Part shown: in pieces, positions 1 to 11,262 of the stretch | Position numbering within the stretch: the stretch's first letter is position 1 | How the letters are laid out: the number at the start of each line of letters is the position of its first letter | DNA from: Dendrolimus kikuchii | Taxonomy: Eukaryota > Arthropoda > Insecta > Lepidoptera > Lasiocampidae | NCBI GenBank assembly: GCA_019925095.2 | Contig: CM034389.1 | Span: 14,701,435-14,765,434 of the forward strand | Reading direction: 5' to 3' | DNA length: 64,000 nt | The notes under the pieces: model-generated | Told to the model about the DNA's origin: nothing | Database searches by the model: none | What the model saw: the letters and a program-made list of their open reading frames with translations, nothing else | Made by a program: the position numbers and the translations under genes

Positions 1-290
1 TTCGACATACCATTCATAAAGGGGAGGAACTGACAGTATACCCAATACACTTGTCCAAGGCAGATTGGTAGGTTTAACATATTGGTTATATCGATGTGCA
101 GGATTCATCTCAAGTTTTCCTCCACCATATCGACGTGCAGGATTCATCTCAATGTTTTCCTTCACCGTTAATATAAGACATTTCTAACAATATGTTCATT
201 AGGTCAGAAATCACCTAAGTGGTGGATGCTTTCCAATCAGGATTCGAACCTGAGCACTTTGCGTTTAGGACCTAACCTTTTTTTTGTTTA
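1..290 (-). repeat. tRNA-derived SINE (copy 1)
   Basis: Read on the minus strand, the stretch near 236-255 carries a pol III B-box-like core (GGTTCGAATCC). It is followed by a body containing GCCTTGGACAAGTGT, shared with a second copy at 29630-29900 and a decayed one near 57960-58130. The segment around 60-150 contains a partial internal duplication (the GTGCAGGATTCATCTCAA block occurs twice). It may continue beyond the left edge. Confidence 0.6.
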
Positions 291-462
291 AACGCCCCAT
301 ATGGCCATGTATCCCCCTATGTACTATCTATCCATTAATCTACTACGGCTTTGTGTGGCAATAAAAACGAAAGGCATACGAAAATATATATCATAGAGAC
401 AGTAACTCTTTGTTCTTGAATGTACTAATTTATAAAAACTTGGTATGTACCTGTTTAACATG

Positions 463-697
463 GTTTTTTTTTATTGCAGGAGTTCAGCAGACAGGCAGAT
501 GGCCCACTTGATGGAAAGCGGTTACCATCGCCTATGGACATTTGCAACACCAAAGGTGCTACATAGGCGCTGCTGCTCTCTTAAAGGAGACTGGAACCTG
601 GTCACTAATGCCGGAACACAACACAAGACCAAGACCAGGGGTGGTCGCCATCCAGTCGAGCAAATACCCTACCACCTGGCTGTGGGTTTTTTATTAT
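463..697 (+). repeat. TTTTTATTGCAGGAG repeat, copy 1 (MITE-like)
   Basis: First of five copies (the others start near 15954, 17370, 35950 and 40462). Each begins with a T-run followed by ATTGCAGGAGTTCAGCAG. This copy lacks the usual 3' end. Full copies end with CTGCACGGATAAAAAGC, whose reverse complement resembles the start, giving imperfect terminal inverted repeats. A small open frame over this copy is not conserved between copies and is not a gene. Positions 698-1325 show nothing recognisable. Confidence 0.75.
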
Positions 698-1681
698 AAG
701 TAAGGTCGTAAATGATTAGGGGCTTAAGAGTCTCTTATTTAACAGATGCTAATCCTTTCATAACGAGATTTTTATAAGTAAGGCTGCTAGTGTACAAGTA
801 TAGTGGGGCAGTAGTGGTATTTTTCATACACATGCTTATGCAAATTCACTATGTGGCTGCTACTCAGATATTCTATACACGTATTTTAGGTAGTGGGTGA
901 GCGCAGTGTTTAGGTGGGAAGGTATACTTACTTTCCTTGGAATATTAATTTTTGGTAAACATAACCCTCACCTATTTTTTCACTAATAGTATAGTGATGG
1001 GTGGTGAAAGGTCGAGCGCGAACAGGGAATAGAACAGTGATTTAGGTTAGGTTAGCTTCAGACCAAAGTGCACGAGCCGAACGTTCCGCGGCAGCTGCCT
1101 ATGAGTACCAGAACCGACTATCCATTTACTGATTATTTTATATACACTAATAGATATGAAACCTTTTTTTCCCCCGAAACTAAACATTTCTTTCATTTAT
1201 CAGTTTAGTGGATGACTAGCAAGATGCTTTATAATATGTCAAAAAATCGATATATTAATGACAATGATTTTTAAATACATTTCAGAAAGATGCATTTTTT
1301 TAATATGGGTTAAATAAATAATAAACATTTGTGGTCATATAATTAAGAACGATTTGAAGTTCTAGAAGTTATTTTATTTAAATCGTGTCATACACAGAGA
1401 TGTGTACCTTCTGAGAAGCAACTAGTTATGTTATAAAATAGCCACATTAATAGAGCAACGTGGCTTAGGAATAAAGAATAAAATCGCTAACTATTTTTTT
1501 TTCACATTTTATTTATTTTACCAAAGTAACACATTCAAATAGTACTGAAGCTGGCCAAATAATTAAGAACGATTTATTAAACTGCTCGAGAATCGTTTTG
1601 TATGACACTCACATTTAAAAACTCACAATAATATGTAGCGCGAGAAATTTAAAAAGCAATTTAATACATTTTTAACTAAAA

Positions 1682-2481
1682 TTAATAGTTAATAGCATAT
1701 CCACGGCTTTTAATTACTGCTTTACACCGGCGAGGCATTGACTCTATTAATTTTTGACATTTCGCAAGAGAAATAGAGTTCCATTCTTCTAAAAAAACGT
1801 CGTACAGCTCTCTTAAATTCCCACACTGTGTATTTGAAACCTTTTTCTTTACTTCGAACCACAGATTGTCTATTGGGTTTAGATCTGGGCTGTTAGCTGT
1901 CAAGACAGTAACTGATTGCGCTGTAAGAAGTTCCTTCACGGTGCGTGCAGTGTGCTTTGGATCATTGTCATGCTGGAATGTCCTAATAACCGGTAGAACG
2001 TCTTCAGCATAAGGTAACATTGTTTCTTCCAGTATATTTTTGTATTGGAACTGATCCATGTTACCTTCTATCGACTTTACAGGTCCAACACCATGTCCAG
2101 AAAAGCACCCCCAAATTTTCACATTTCCACCACCGTGCTTTAATGTAACTTTCGTGTACTTTTAGGGTCGAATGCTGTATTCGGGGGACGTCGTACATCT
2201 CGTTTTCCATCAGAACATACTCTGTTTATTTTCGTCTCGTCAGAAAAAAGTACATTTTTCCACTGTCGCACAGTCCAGTTTTCATACTTTCTCGCAAATG
2301 CAAGCCGGGCTTGCCTGTGGCAAAGTTTCAACATGGGTACCTTTCTTGCTATCCTACCGTGCAAATTTTCTTCTACCAAACGTCTTCGAATAGTGCGTGC
2401 TGAGATTGCTGAAGGGTTGTTTTCACCAAAATATTCTTTTCTCAGCTCATTGAACCCTTTAAAAGGATTTTGTTTTGCCAT
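1682..2481 (-). pseudogene. Tc1-family transposase, frameshifted
   Basis: Two minus-strand reading frames (2481-2140, then 2122-1682) together give a Tc1 transposase from the second helix-turn-helix to the C-terminus. Recognisable parts are the pre-catalytic region ending in FSDETKIN (first catalytic Asp), then QHDNDPKHTA (second Asp) and SPDLNPIDNLW. In active Tc1 proteins the last motif reads NPIENLW with 34 residues between the second Asp and the Glu; here the Glu is Asp and the spacing is 32. The N-terminal paired-like domain is not intact upstream. The frameshift, the altered third residue and the shortened spacing indicate a dead copy. Confidence 0.85.
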
Positions 2482-2848
2482 ACAAACGATTTTTCGGTCA
2501 TCTCGAGGAGTTGTTTTTCTCTGTTTAGGTACACGTGGAAAATTCGAAGTAGTTTGATACGTAGCAAAATGCTTTACAGCGTGGAAAACGTTTGAACGTT
2601 TTACATTGCAGATGGTCGGCTATCTATTTATAAGACCAATTCTTCCGGCGAAGTTTTATTATTACTTCCCGTGTAGATTTATTACAACTTTTATTTTTTC
2701 CCATTATTTTTTCATAAGAAGCAATTACTTTTAATCTTTTACAGCACTAAATGGCGCCAAAATTATACAAACAGTAACAAATCGACCGAGTGTTCTCTAT
2801 TTAAATTTGAATAAAGGTATAAACTATTTAGCGTTCTTAATTGTGTGA

Positions 2849-2898
2849 CCAGCCAATAAATAGGAATACTATGTTTAGTATTCCTATTTACTGGCTGG
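2849..2898. repeat. 23-bp-arm hairpin inside the Tc1 right end
   Basis: Arms 2849-2871 and 2876-2898 are reverse complements with one mismatch, separated by a 4-nt loop. The left arm begins within the inner terminal-repeat copy, so the structure probably arose by local inverted duplication of the end. Confidence 0.85.
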
Positions 2899-3367
2899 AA
2901 AAGTTTTACGATATCGAGAGAAATAAAAAAATTGCACGCAATTAGATTTGCGTCTTAGTTTGAAAAAAATCTTCACTTTAAATCTGCGTTCTTAATTATA
3001 TGACCACCACTGTATGTATTAATAATAAAATAGCTGGCTTTCTTTTGGACTTAGAAAGGATTGTTTAATTTTGAACCTATGATATAAGTGCAATATTAGT
3101 GACAAAATAAGTGAGGTTATGTTTATTTAGAAAAAAAACATTATATGAATTGAGAACTTTCCACCTTTTGACAGTAGGTTAAAAACAGTAATATGTATAG
3201 TATTTTAAAATTCTAAACATGCCAGGTCTGTACATGCTATTTAAAAAAAAACCTGGAATAGACTATAATACTCGCAGTTAATTTAAGGTCTGAAATCAAA
3301 ATTTAACACTCAATTGTGCATTTTTGATATAATGTAGTTTTAATGACACAAAAATGAGGCCAGTATA

Positions 3368-4018
3368 ATGAGAGCAGAATTAAAAGCTATTGTAGAAGCA
3401 CTTTCTTATGCCGAAGGGGAAGGCTATATGAAGGTAGTTATTTTGACGGACTCCAGGAGCGCTCTTCAACATTTGGCTCGTTGTATCTCAGGCATCCGAG
3501 GTACACCGATAGCTTATGAGGCAATTAAAGTAATATATAAATTAATCAATAAAAATGTAAACGTTAAACTCCAATGGCTCCCCTCACATATAAAAATCAA
3601 AGGGAATGACGAAGTGGATAGGTTCGCTAAAGACGCTATAAGTGATGGACTAAACCTTCAATGTATACCCTTTTCTTCAGAACTCTTGCCTGTTCTGAAA
3701 AAGAATTGTATGGATATGTGGTCAAAACATTTTGAAGCAAATTCTGTTGACAAGGGTATATGGTACAAAACTTTGTAAAACAAGCTTCCAAACTATCCAT
3801 GGTTTGAGGACACACACTTGTCCCGAGAAATTATGGTTGCAGGTTTTAGGATAAGGTCTGGTCACATTCCAGTTAACAAATTTTATCACATGATAGGGCA
3901 AAGATCTAGCCCTCTTTGTGAGCACTGTAACAAAGTAGAGGATCTCGTGCATATTGTTCTGGAATGTGGCCAAACCCAACCAATTAGAAGGGCACTTGCC
4001 AGACTCGTCATTACATAG
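3368..4018 (+). pseudogene. 5'-truncated LINE ORF2 C-terminus (RNase H and zinc knuckle)
   Basis: The reading frame starts in an RNase H domain: RAELKAIVEAL contributes the Glu and VVILTDSRSAL the Asp, and LQWLPSHIKIKGNDEVDRFAK carries the His and final Asp region. An in-frame TAA at 3776-3778 interrupts it. The frame then continues through HLSREIMVAGFRIRSGH to a CEHCN...H...LEC zinc-knuckle-like motif and a stop at 4018. The 3' region ends near 4240 in an A-rich tail after CTCAATAAAAAATTAAA. RNase H plus C-terminal knuckle is the layout of I/R1/Jockey-group LINEs. A single nonsense codon suggests moderate age. It lies upstream of the first visible RpL13 exon, probably inside an RpL13 intron. 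Confidence 0.8.
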
Positions 4019-4261
4019 TGGAGGAATAAATATTATTTTAAGCAACCCTTTGAGCGAGGAGGCTGGATTATTATTTAAGTTCATGATTAAAATATTTAAA
4101 AATAGATATAGTTACAGTTAAGTTTAAAATTATATTTAAGTTTATTTAATATATTAAAAAATGTAAATTTGCCATCACCTATGAGGCTGATATCGTCATT
4201 GGTGACGAAGTCTCAATAAAAAATTAAATTTAAAAAAAAAGATACAAAAACAACGCGTAAA

Positions 4262-4566
4262 GGTTTTCGTGTCTGCAACCCCAGCAGATTCTTCAACTTA
4301 AAATCTGCGCTACTTTGTATCCTGGGAACCCCCGCCTGAATTTTTCTGGGAATGATTTAAAATGGGCAGCTTTTTCACTGATTGAAAGCAAATTTTATGT
4401 AATAAAATGTGTGATATTTTTATCCCAAGAATTTTCCCGGTAGCGGTTTTTAGTTGTTCAGGTGCATAAAAATTAGCTTATTCTCTTTCTTTTTTAAATG
4501 CTGTGGTACTTGGTGTCCCGCGAATCCTACGGGATTTTTAAGTCGCGCGTGGACGAAGTCGCGGGC
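4262..4566 (+). repeat. CCCGGGAATCCC dispersed repeat (partial copy)
   Basis: This shares AAAATCTGCG, GGTGCATAAAAATTAGCTTATTCTC and GTGGACGAAGTCGCGGGCA with copies near 13940, 23665 and 41215 (+) and 58965 (-). Full copies are about 500-580 bp, begin with GAAGCTATTTAAAA...GGAATAGACTATATAA and end at the GTGGACG(A/T)AGTCGCGGGCA motif. Head-only fragments occur near 3210-3300 and 20685-20740, and an internal fragment lies at 15480-15600. No coding potential was seen. Confidence 0.7.
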
Positions 4567-4647
4567 ACGTTTGCGTTTGTTACGTAATTGTTTTAATATC
4601 TATGAGTATTTGTAGCTATTTTGTGACATCTTTCCATTTTGATACAG

Positions 4648-7600
4648 GTTCTGAAGGGCGAGGCCAATGAAGAGGAACGTAAATTGGCCACTCAACTCAA
4701 AGGACCACTGATGCCAGTACAACAGCCAGCACCTAAGTCTGTTGCTAGGGCTATTACTGAAGAGGAGAAGAACTTCAAGGCCTACCAATATTTAAGAGGG
4801 GTATGTGTTAAATAACTTTATGATATATCTCTCGAAAGCTAGAGCCATGTCTAAATGCTACTGAAATTCAAACAATTACATGATTAAGTGGGATGTCTGC
4901 AAAACTTAAGTTTAATGTACTAACAATTAGTTCCAATAAATATGTTATAGTGCGCGCGGAAGCGCTAGTCACCTTCTGAGGTGTGTGTGTGTGTGTGTGT
5001 GTGTAGGTGTGTGTAGGGGGGGGGGGGGCGATTGACAAGACGCACACGATATATTTCAGTGCAGATAAATCTCAGAATAACATGTTAGAATTAATGTAAT
5101 GGGTACCTAATTTTAATATTGTATTTTTCTATTTCCTGGTTAAACAAAAAAATGCATATTCAAAAATGTTTGTTATATTTTATTATTTACGATACAAAAC
5201 AATTTTATAAACAAATTAACATTTTTCAATAAGTAAATAAAACAAAACTATCACCGTTATAGCACATTATAAAAAAAAACAAACCGACTGAAAAAAAAAA
5301 TTCAACGAAAACTTTATTTTACGCTTTTTAGTGTTTCTAGGCGGGAAGTTGTCGTTGGATGATTTATTGAAGTCGGTTAAAAATTAATCCATATCTTCTT
5401 CATTACTAGACATGTCTTCAATTTCCATATCCTCCTCAGAATCTGATTCGTTTCCTATATTTATGATCAACTCGTCTATCACATTGTCAAACCTCATGTC
5501 GTGGTTCCAATATTGGTTCTCAATTTTTTGTACGTGGTCGGCACACTTGCCATTTTTCGGGAGTAAATTCAGAAAACAATCTTGTGATGATTGTAATTTT
5601 GTCGTCTAATGAAGAATTTATATAATTTGAAGCTAAATTATTTTTTATATCGGCCCACACAAGCTCAATGGGGTTGCGATCGAGATGATACGGCGGAAAG
5701 CGAAGAACGATAACGAAGAACGCAGCCTTTAACATTTCGTCAATTGTGTAAATTTTTTCAGACTGAGTTCTTTTTATCAGAGAAAGGAAGTCGGCTTTAG
5801 TATTGTCTGGTGTAAAGTCAACATTATGTACACCTTACCAATCTTGCATGACTCTTTTTAAAATTGACATTGTAGGTATTTTCTCAACCTGTACACAATG
5901 GTAGGAGGCATTGTCCATTACGACCACAGAATTAGGGGCTAGTTTATTCATCAATTTATGGTTAACCCAGTTATTAACATTTGTGGCATTCGTATCGCCA
6001 TGGTAATCCCCGCATTTTGAATCAGATTTAAAAACTGTTAAGGTCCCGTCAACTAATCCGTCACGGCTTCCCCCATGAATAATTACTAAACGACGCCCTT
6101 TGCCAATATCAGCATAAATTCCGGGCTCAGATTCGGATTGCCAACACTTATTGGAGTTGTGGCTACTGTTAACGTATGTACGTTTCGTCCAGAAAATATA
6201 TTTTTCGTTTTTCATTTCTATATATCCGTATAGCTCTTACATATCTTACTCGCTATTCAGCAATACTGGGTCTTTCAGTTACAATGTGTCTTTTAGATTT
6301 ACATTTTTTAAAGAAATATCCCATCTTGCGTAAAAGCTCTCGTAAATAGGTACAACCGCAATGCAGGATGCCATCTTCTTTTAAAACTGCAAGCAGCTTA
6401 CGACTACTTGTGATTTTTTTATCAACAGTATAAAACTCACGAACTTTTCTTCGTATCGCCCCCACGTCGAAATCATCAATGTGGATTCTCTTTTTTATTT
6501 CTTTAGGTTTTCGTGGAGAAGTAAATTTTGGTTTTTCCGATGTTTGCCGATTCGAATTTCCTTCAGCTACAATTCTCATTACGCTGCGAGCTGATACTCC
6601 TGTAGCCTCTGATACTAATTTATTTATGTTCATATCATATTTATGTTCAATACTTTTCTTGTCACGCTTTCGTCTGAAAAAAAAAACTGTGCACATTGTA
6701 AATTACATTTTTCGCTGGTCGTGTAATTGGTGGTCCCATCTTAGGATATTTTATCTCGTGTATGTTTGGAACAAACTGGCGGGAACAACTGAATCGTGTC
6801 ACCGTCACGGTGTTCGGCGGCAGACTGAGTTAGCTTGACGTTTGTCTACCTCCCCCGCCCTGCCGCTCACATAACTCAGGCGGAGACTAGCGCTTCCGCG
6901 CACACTATATTAAGATATTTACGTAATTTGGGCTGCAGAATCTAAAATAAGGAATTAAGATCATGAATAACTTTCAAGTAGGAGTTTGTTCAATGTGTGA
7001 AATTCATACGTTTATCATAACTAAAGTATAAAATTTCGCCAATTAAGCTAGCAAATTTTGTATGAAATTTGGAGAGTTAAATTACACAGCAAGGTCATAA
7101 GTTCTGTTAAACACTTCATTAAACAAATTGTATTTGAATAAAATAATAATATATTATGTTTAAAGTTAGTCAAATTGCCCTCCTAGTTTTGCAATACAGG
7201 CTCTCAACCTCGAAAAGCCCAGTCGGCGACTGTAGCTCACGCAATATTCAAATCTATACCAGTTACTGCTTTAGTTAAGAATGATCTTGTAGAAATTACT
7301 AGTGTATGTTTTTAACACTGAGAAAGACATTCTACAACATTTGTAAAAATGTTATTTACATACACAACAGTGCTGATTTAAAAAAAAAACTCCCCAGTTA
7401 GGACTGATGTCGAGACTCCAAACCAAACCATAAATGATGAAACCATAATGTTCATACTGGTTTCTCGGGATACGCCTGCTCGCTACTTCACTGTTGTGGG
7501 TAAACACTGTCATTTTGTTTGTTGTAACTCTCGACAGTGACTTTTTTCTGAAAAGGATTTCGCGACATTTTTTCATGAGTAGTAGAAACGGTAACCTTAT

Positions 7601-8339
7601 GTACAAAAATTAACAAGTCGTACTGCTAGATGACTGGATATAGCTAGGCTAGCTAGCTACCTACAATACGTAGCACTATGTGTGAGCGGGACGGATTATG
7701 TGCGAGCGGGATAGAGCAACTATTAATATGGGCGCTCCCGTGTTGTGCTAGCGGCTAGCAAGTCGTTGTTCGCTGCGACGACTGGATGTATGCAGTATAT
7801 ACAATACTAAACTAACAATTACAAACCTATCATGTCGGCTGTTGTTTGGTAAATATCGTCGAATGATATCGAAAAGATTTTTGCTTCAAATTCAACTAGA
7901 CATCCCTCACGTGAAACTTGTTATTGTTACATGTGTATTTAGTTATTTCTTAAGCGGATTTTAGACTGATCAAAGTTAAAATAAACATAACCTGGATAAA
8001 TTCGCTTTGTTTAAGATTCACTGACCTTGACGACCGATAAAATATAATATGCTAGAAGGCCAAAAAAATTAGTTCTCATTCTAGATGTTATGGTCAGGTT
8101 ATTTATTGCTTAGATATGATTGGTCAAACTTAAATTATAGTTACCGAACCGGCTTTGTGAAACATATTTTGAGCTGTATCGTGGATTTGAAATTTAATTA
8201 AATATGTACTGTTTTCCAGGCTCGTTCTATTGCCAAGTTAGTTGGCATACGTGCCAAGAGGTTGAAGGACGCTGCCGAAAACCCTGATGACGTCACTAAA
8301 GCGCCCACAGCCGTGAAAGAACCAAAATCAAAGAAGTGA
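4648..8339 (+). CDS. RpL13: 60S ribosomal protein L13, last two coding exons (5' partial)
   Basis: Exons at 4648-4800 and 8220-8339 join in frame to 90 codons and stop, giving the C-terminal part of eL13. The first starts after TACAG with [17 protein letters not shown], then [10 protein letters not shown] and [19 protein letters not shown], and ends at GTATGT. The second starts after TTTCCAG with [20 protein letters not shown] and ends in a Lys-rich tail before TGA. The known eL13 C-terminus ([31 protein letters not shown]) matches closely, so the identification is secure. Family members are about 210-220 residues, so the N-terminal part is missing; its exons are upstream of the window or unrecognised among the transposons at 1-4647. 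eL13 is a component of the large cytoplasmic ribosomal subunit. The 3.4-kb intron holds an IS630-type transposon. Confidence 0.93.
4980..5031. repeat. (GT)n and poly-G microsatellite
   Basis: A run of GT dinucleotides, a short GTAG interruption, then about a dozen G residues, just inside the left end of the IS630-type element. Confidence 0.95.
5400..6696 (-). pseudogene. DDE transposase of IS630/Tc1 superfamily, multiply frameshifted
   Basis: Minus-strand fragments in order: an N-terminal helix-turn-helix region (6696-6253; [19 protein letters not shown], then [15 protein letters not shown]); a catalytic core (6215-5835) with [20 protein letters not shown] and the second Asp in [10 protein letters not shown]; and a third part (5735-5520) with [20 protein letters not shown] carrying the Glu. 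The first Asp (LDET) is visible only after allowing a small insertion near 6185. The C-terminus is a Glu/Asp-rich acidic tail after ELIINIG. A related copy with the same ELIIN-(I/V)G plus acidic tail is at 61180-62480. All catalytic positions remain recognisable but at least three frame breaks make it non-functional. Confidence 0.8.
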
Positions 8340-8379
8340 TTTGTAACAATTAAATCATAAGAACATATTTGCATTTCAT

Positions 8380-9010
8380 TTTTGCCAATGACTCTTTATA
8401 ATCTATTTATGATAATATTACTACGTACTACTGTACCCCGCGGCTCAAACTGGTGCGTACCTCCTGTTTCAAATACAGGCGTTAATACAGGTTACGTTGT
8501 ATTTAATTTTTATGTTAGTTCTATTTGTCCCTGGAAGATTCACTTCATTTTATATTTCGCAAACTATCCCATCTCTTGGCATGAAAAGTATTTATGTCCA
8601 TATTCGGTATTAAAACTGCCTTTAAACAAAATTACAGCAAAACCGATCCACTAGTACTCCTAGTAGTTTTTTTTAGAAATGATTGGGTTTCCCATAAAAA
8701 CTTTCCTCTATTTTAACCCGTTCTAGTTTTATTTACCTACCCCGTCTTATCTATCTGTAAATTACAAAAAGTGAAAATCTTAAAAAATAACAACTTAAAA
8801 AGTGAACATCTTAAAAAGTAAAAAGCTATCTTAATTTCTGGAGTAACCTTTACATAAATCTATCCCATTCCGGAATGAACAGTATCCCTTGTCCACCTTC
8901 TGTATTAAAATTACATATATACAGAATTTCAGCCAAATCGGTCCAATAGTTTTTCCGTGAAAGCATAACAGATTGTTACTTTCGCATTTATATTATTAAT
9001 AAGGATTTCA
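8380..9010 (+). repeat. Dispersed repeat related to the 34.7-35.9 kb fold-back element
   Basis: It shares GAAAAGTATTTATGTCCAT, ACAAAATTACAGCAAAACCG, TCCCTTGTCCACC and CAGCCAAATCGGTCCAATAG with 34735-35860, and ends with TTTCGCATTTATATTATTAATAAGG. It starts just after the RpL13 stop codon, so it may lie in or just behind the RpL13 3' UTR. It looks like one loop and arm of the fold-back element rather than a complete palindrome. Confidence 0.65.
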
Positions 9011-9392
9011 TCCACTAGGCTACTTGCGAAGTATCGGAACGAAGTTTTCGGTAAAGTAAAGTATAGTCTGAAGAGGTGGTCATTCTTTCACGAACTTTAC
9101 GAAGTCCTTATTTGGGGACAACTTGAGACCTTTGTGAGGGCTCAGGCTAAGATATTGTATTGAACGAAGTTATTTATGGCACGTATAGAGCGAAAGTGTT
9201 CAGTGATAGAACAAAATGCTGACCGCTGTAGTGTACGCCTCTACGGCGTCTGTGGATTCTGCGCGATACTACTGTACTTCGTTGTATACTTATCCTAATA
9301 ATAATATAAATGCGAAAGAAACTGTCTGTTCAATGGAACTATTGGACATTTTGGACCGAAGGTGTCGGAATATCGAGGAACTTTCAACGCTT

Positions 9393-9776
9393 GATTGTGA
9401 GTGTGGATTGTCATACATTGGGCAAACAAAGAGGAGCATAAAAACACGAGTAAAAGAACGCATTGCTGACATGAAACATAAGGTCTACGAAGTCTGCGAT
9501 CAGTGAACACACGCTGGATAAACCCAATCACTACATCAGATTCGATAACCCACAAATCCTCGCGAAAGAGAATCGTTTCATACCTAGAATGATGCGTGAG
9601 GCTATTGAAAACAAAAAACACCCAAATTTCAATAGAGAAGATGGTTGGCAAGTACCACCTGTTTGGGATCCAATCATCAAAACTATTAAGACCCAAACCC
9701 AGCAAAAACCAGCTGCCAGACCTCTAGACACTGTGAGCTATTTCTGCGTAAAATGGAACGCAAATCAACTTGACTG
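9393..9776 (+). pseudogene. Penelope-like element GIY-YIG endonuclease domain, frameshifted
   Basis: The first frame reads CECGLSYIGQTKRSIKTRVKER, the GIY-YIG signature with its downstream Arg, as in the endonuclease that follows the reverse transcriptase in Penelope-like elements. A one-base shift near 9475-9485 moves the frame to ISEHTLDKPNHYIRFDN, then FIPRMMREAIENKKHPNFNREDGW and PPVWDPIIK, the usual end of these proteins, stopping at 9776. The Glu in MREAIE is the expected second active-site residue. The 5' truncation and frameshift make it inactive. Confidence 0.8.
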
Positions 9777-10021
9777 ATAATTACTTTTATTTTTCCTTCC
9801 ACCCATTTTAATATTATATAAAATTATTAGAGCTAGGCATGTTTGCTGATGAGTTTCTTGCGCCGCTTCTTCTCTTCAAGCCATAACATGTTGCGAAGCG
9901 GTAGTAAATTAGATTAGACTCCCATAGAGTAAATAATAACCATAAACAAAATTAAAATTAACAAGTTGGCGGTAGGCTAAATAAAACTTTAACAATACTC
10001 GTTGACACTTGACATCTTTGT

Positions 10022-10066
10022 CTTCCGTGATCACGGCCACTTTTCAGTGGCCGAAACGTCGGGAAA
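10022..10066 (+). ncRNA. Variant hammerhead-ribozyme-like motif of a Penelope-like element
   Basis: The order of parts is TTCC, then GTGATCA, a GC-rich hairpin (arms 10035-10041 and 10046-10052, loop TTTC), GAAAC, GTC, then GGGAA. This fits a hammerhead: stem I (TTCC with GGGAA), an arm in place of CUGAUGA, stem II, GAAA, a stem III reduced to A-U and C-G without a loop, and a cleavable GUC. The arm differs from the consensus as C3 to G and G8 to C, two bases that pair in the hammerhead core, and there is one extra C before stem II. Penelope-associated variant hammerheads with minimal stem III that cleave as dimers are established. Activity here is inference. Confidence 0.5.
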
Positions 10067-11262
10067 ACCAAAATCAAATAAAATTACCGCGCTTAAAACC
10101 GTTAAAACGTAGTTTTATTACCCTTTACCCTCTCAATTATCAGTAGCTTGGACGTCGTGGGATGACCGACTGGCGTTACAGAAATCTTAACCTATTCTTT
10201 TTTCACACCTTTCAGTGGGTTTTTTTTATATACATACAGATAGGCGTTGGCCTCTATTCGGGACTTGGTGACGTAGCTTATAAACCAAGTAAAGAAGTTC
10301 CCGTTTCCCTGGAAGCTGCATAGTTGCCACCTTCTCCCTCGTCGCCTGGGTTAAGGAAGAGGAGAGGAATCCGCAGGGAGTTGTAGTAATTATTAGTCAC
10401 CTTCGAATTAGACCACTAAACCTTCGTCTCTCCAGGGTAGCTTCTCTACCTTTAGGAAGAATTTACATATTAAGTGACCTTCTTATTTTATCAGCCTAGC
10501 CTTCCTCCCCACTATCCCTGATTTTCTTTTGTTGGTTATCAAATACTAAATGTGATTGTTCTAGTGGCTAGCCCGAGCTAATGAAGTTCATGGTAATTTT
10601 AAGTATCTAATCATAATCCTAGGTTAAGGCCTCCCTTGAGGAGACCCACGTGTTAGTATTGTACCTCAGTTTACCAAAAGAACTCAACAATAATACTGGA
10701 ATAAATGACCTATTTAAATTGAGACTTATGGTGTAATTTCTTTAACTCTAGTTCAATAACATACTCTTCTCCCTTAATGGATAGCAGGAACAATGTTTTT
10801 TTTTGTTAACAATATAAAGTAACTTCTCGTAGTTAACACACTGGAATTGGAAAGAAACACCAGTTTTTTCCAATTAAGCATCATTTATTGACTACTTACA
10901 AACATCGTTAAAACTTCTAACCCAGAAGGGCAGAGATCGAATCTTTAGTTTTTATGACTGACACCCACCTGTTTTATTACTAACTTTATGGACATAAAAC
11001 GATTTCACATGGATACTTTATAATCTATCGGAAAATTGTAAGCAATTTGTTACGGTTCACAATATTTCAATAGTTTACAATCTCCCGAGATAGATTATAA
11101 TCTAACGGTATGTACAATTTAACGGTGACATATATACACTAATGTAGCAATTTATTAACGGCGTTCATTTTAACTTTATAACTAAGAGGCATTTGGCCAC
11201 AGTAGCTAACTATAATATTATTTCAGATGGAACAGGGTAAAGGCTAAAGATATATTTATAAC

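Larger units (their letters stand above)
1326..3012 (-). mobile_element. Tc1-like transposon with IR/DR ends
   Basis: The outer ends are inverted: GTGGTCATATAATTAAGAAC at 1331 matches the reverse complement of the right end near 2988-3008. Inner copies of the same ATTAAGAACG core lie near 1551-1575 (left) and 2831-2852 (right), about 160-220 bp inside, the paired-repeat layout of IR/DR-type Tc1 elements. The right end is followed by TA, the usual target; the left flank has decayed to AA. A transposase pseudogene on the minus strand fills the interior. Confidence 0.85.
4948..6907 (-). mobile_element. IS630/Tc1-type DNA transposon in the RpL13 intron
   Basis: The ends are inverted repeats: TAGTGCGCGCGGAAGCGCTA at the left and the reverse complement of TAGCGCTTCCGCGCACACTA at the right differ at one position, with weaker similarity continuing inward to CTGAG. 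Both ends abut a TA (4946-4947 and 6908-6909), the target duplication of this superfamily. The left end runs into a GT microsatellite. The interior holds a broken transposase on the minus strand. Intron sequence from 6910 to 8219 shows no recognisable feature. Confidence 0.85.
9393..10130 (+). mobile_element. 5'-truncated Penelope-like element
   Basis: The 3' part of a Penelope-like retroelement: the GIY-YIG endonuclease coding region (9393-9776), an untranslated stretch, then a hammerhead-like motif at 10022-10066 followed by AAATAAAATTACCGCGCTTA and AAACCGTTAAAACGTAGTTT. The same tail follows the same motif at 33366-33475. The upstream stretch 9010-9392 shows no recognisable coding or repeat match. 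The reverse transcriptase part is missing. Confidence 0.8.

Noticed and set aside
236..255. Possible tRNA gene
   Set aside because: Only a B-box-like part is clear and the cloverleaf is not complete; the body is shared with other copies, so it is a SINE.
445..699. 84-residue open frame
   Set aside because: Lies over a GCAGGAG repeat copy; the frame is not conserved in the other four copies.
7352..7606. 84-residue minus-strand frame
   Set aside because: No family resemblance, no splice context and ordinary AT-rich intron surroundings; I cannot support it as a gene.
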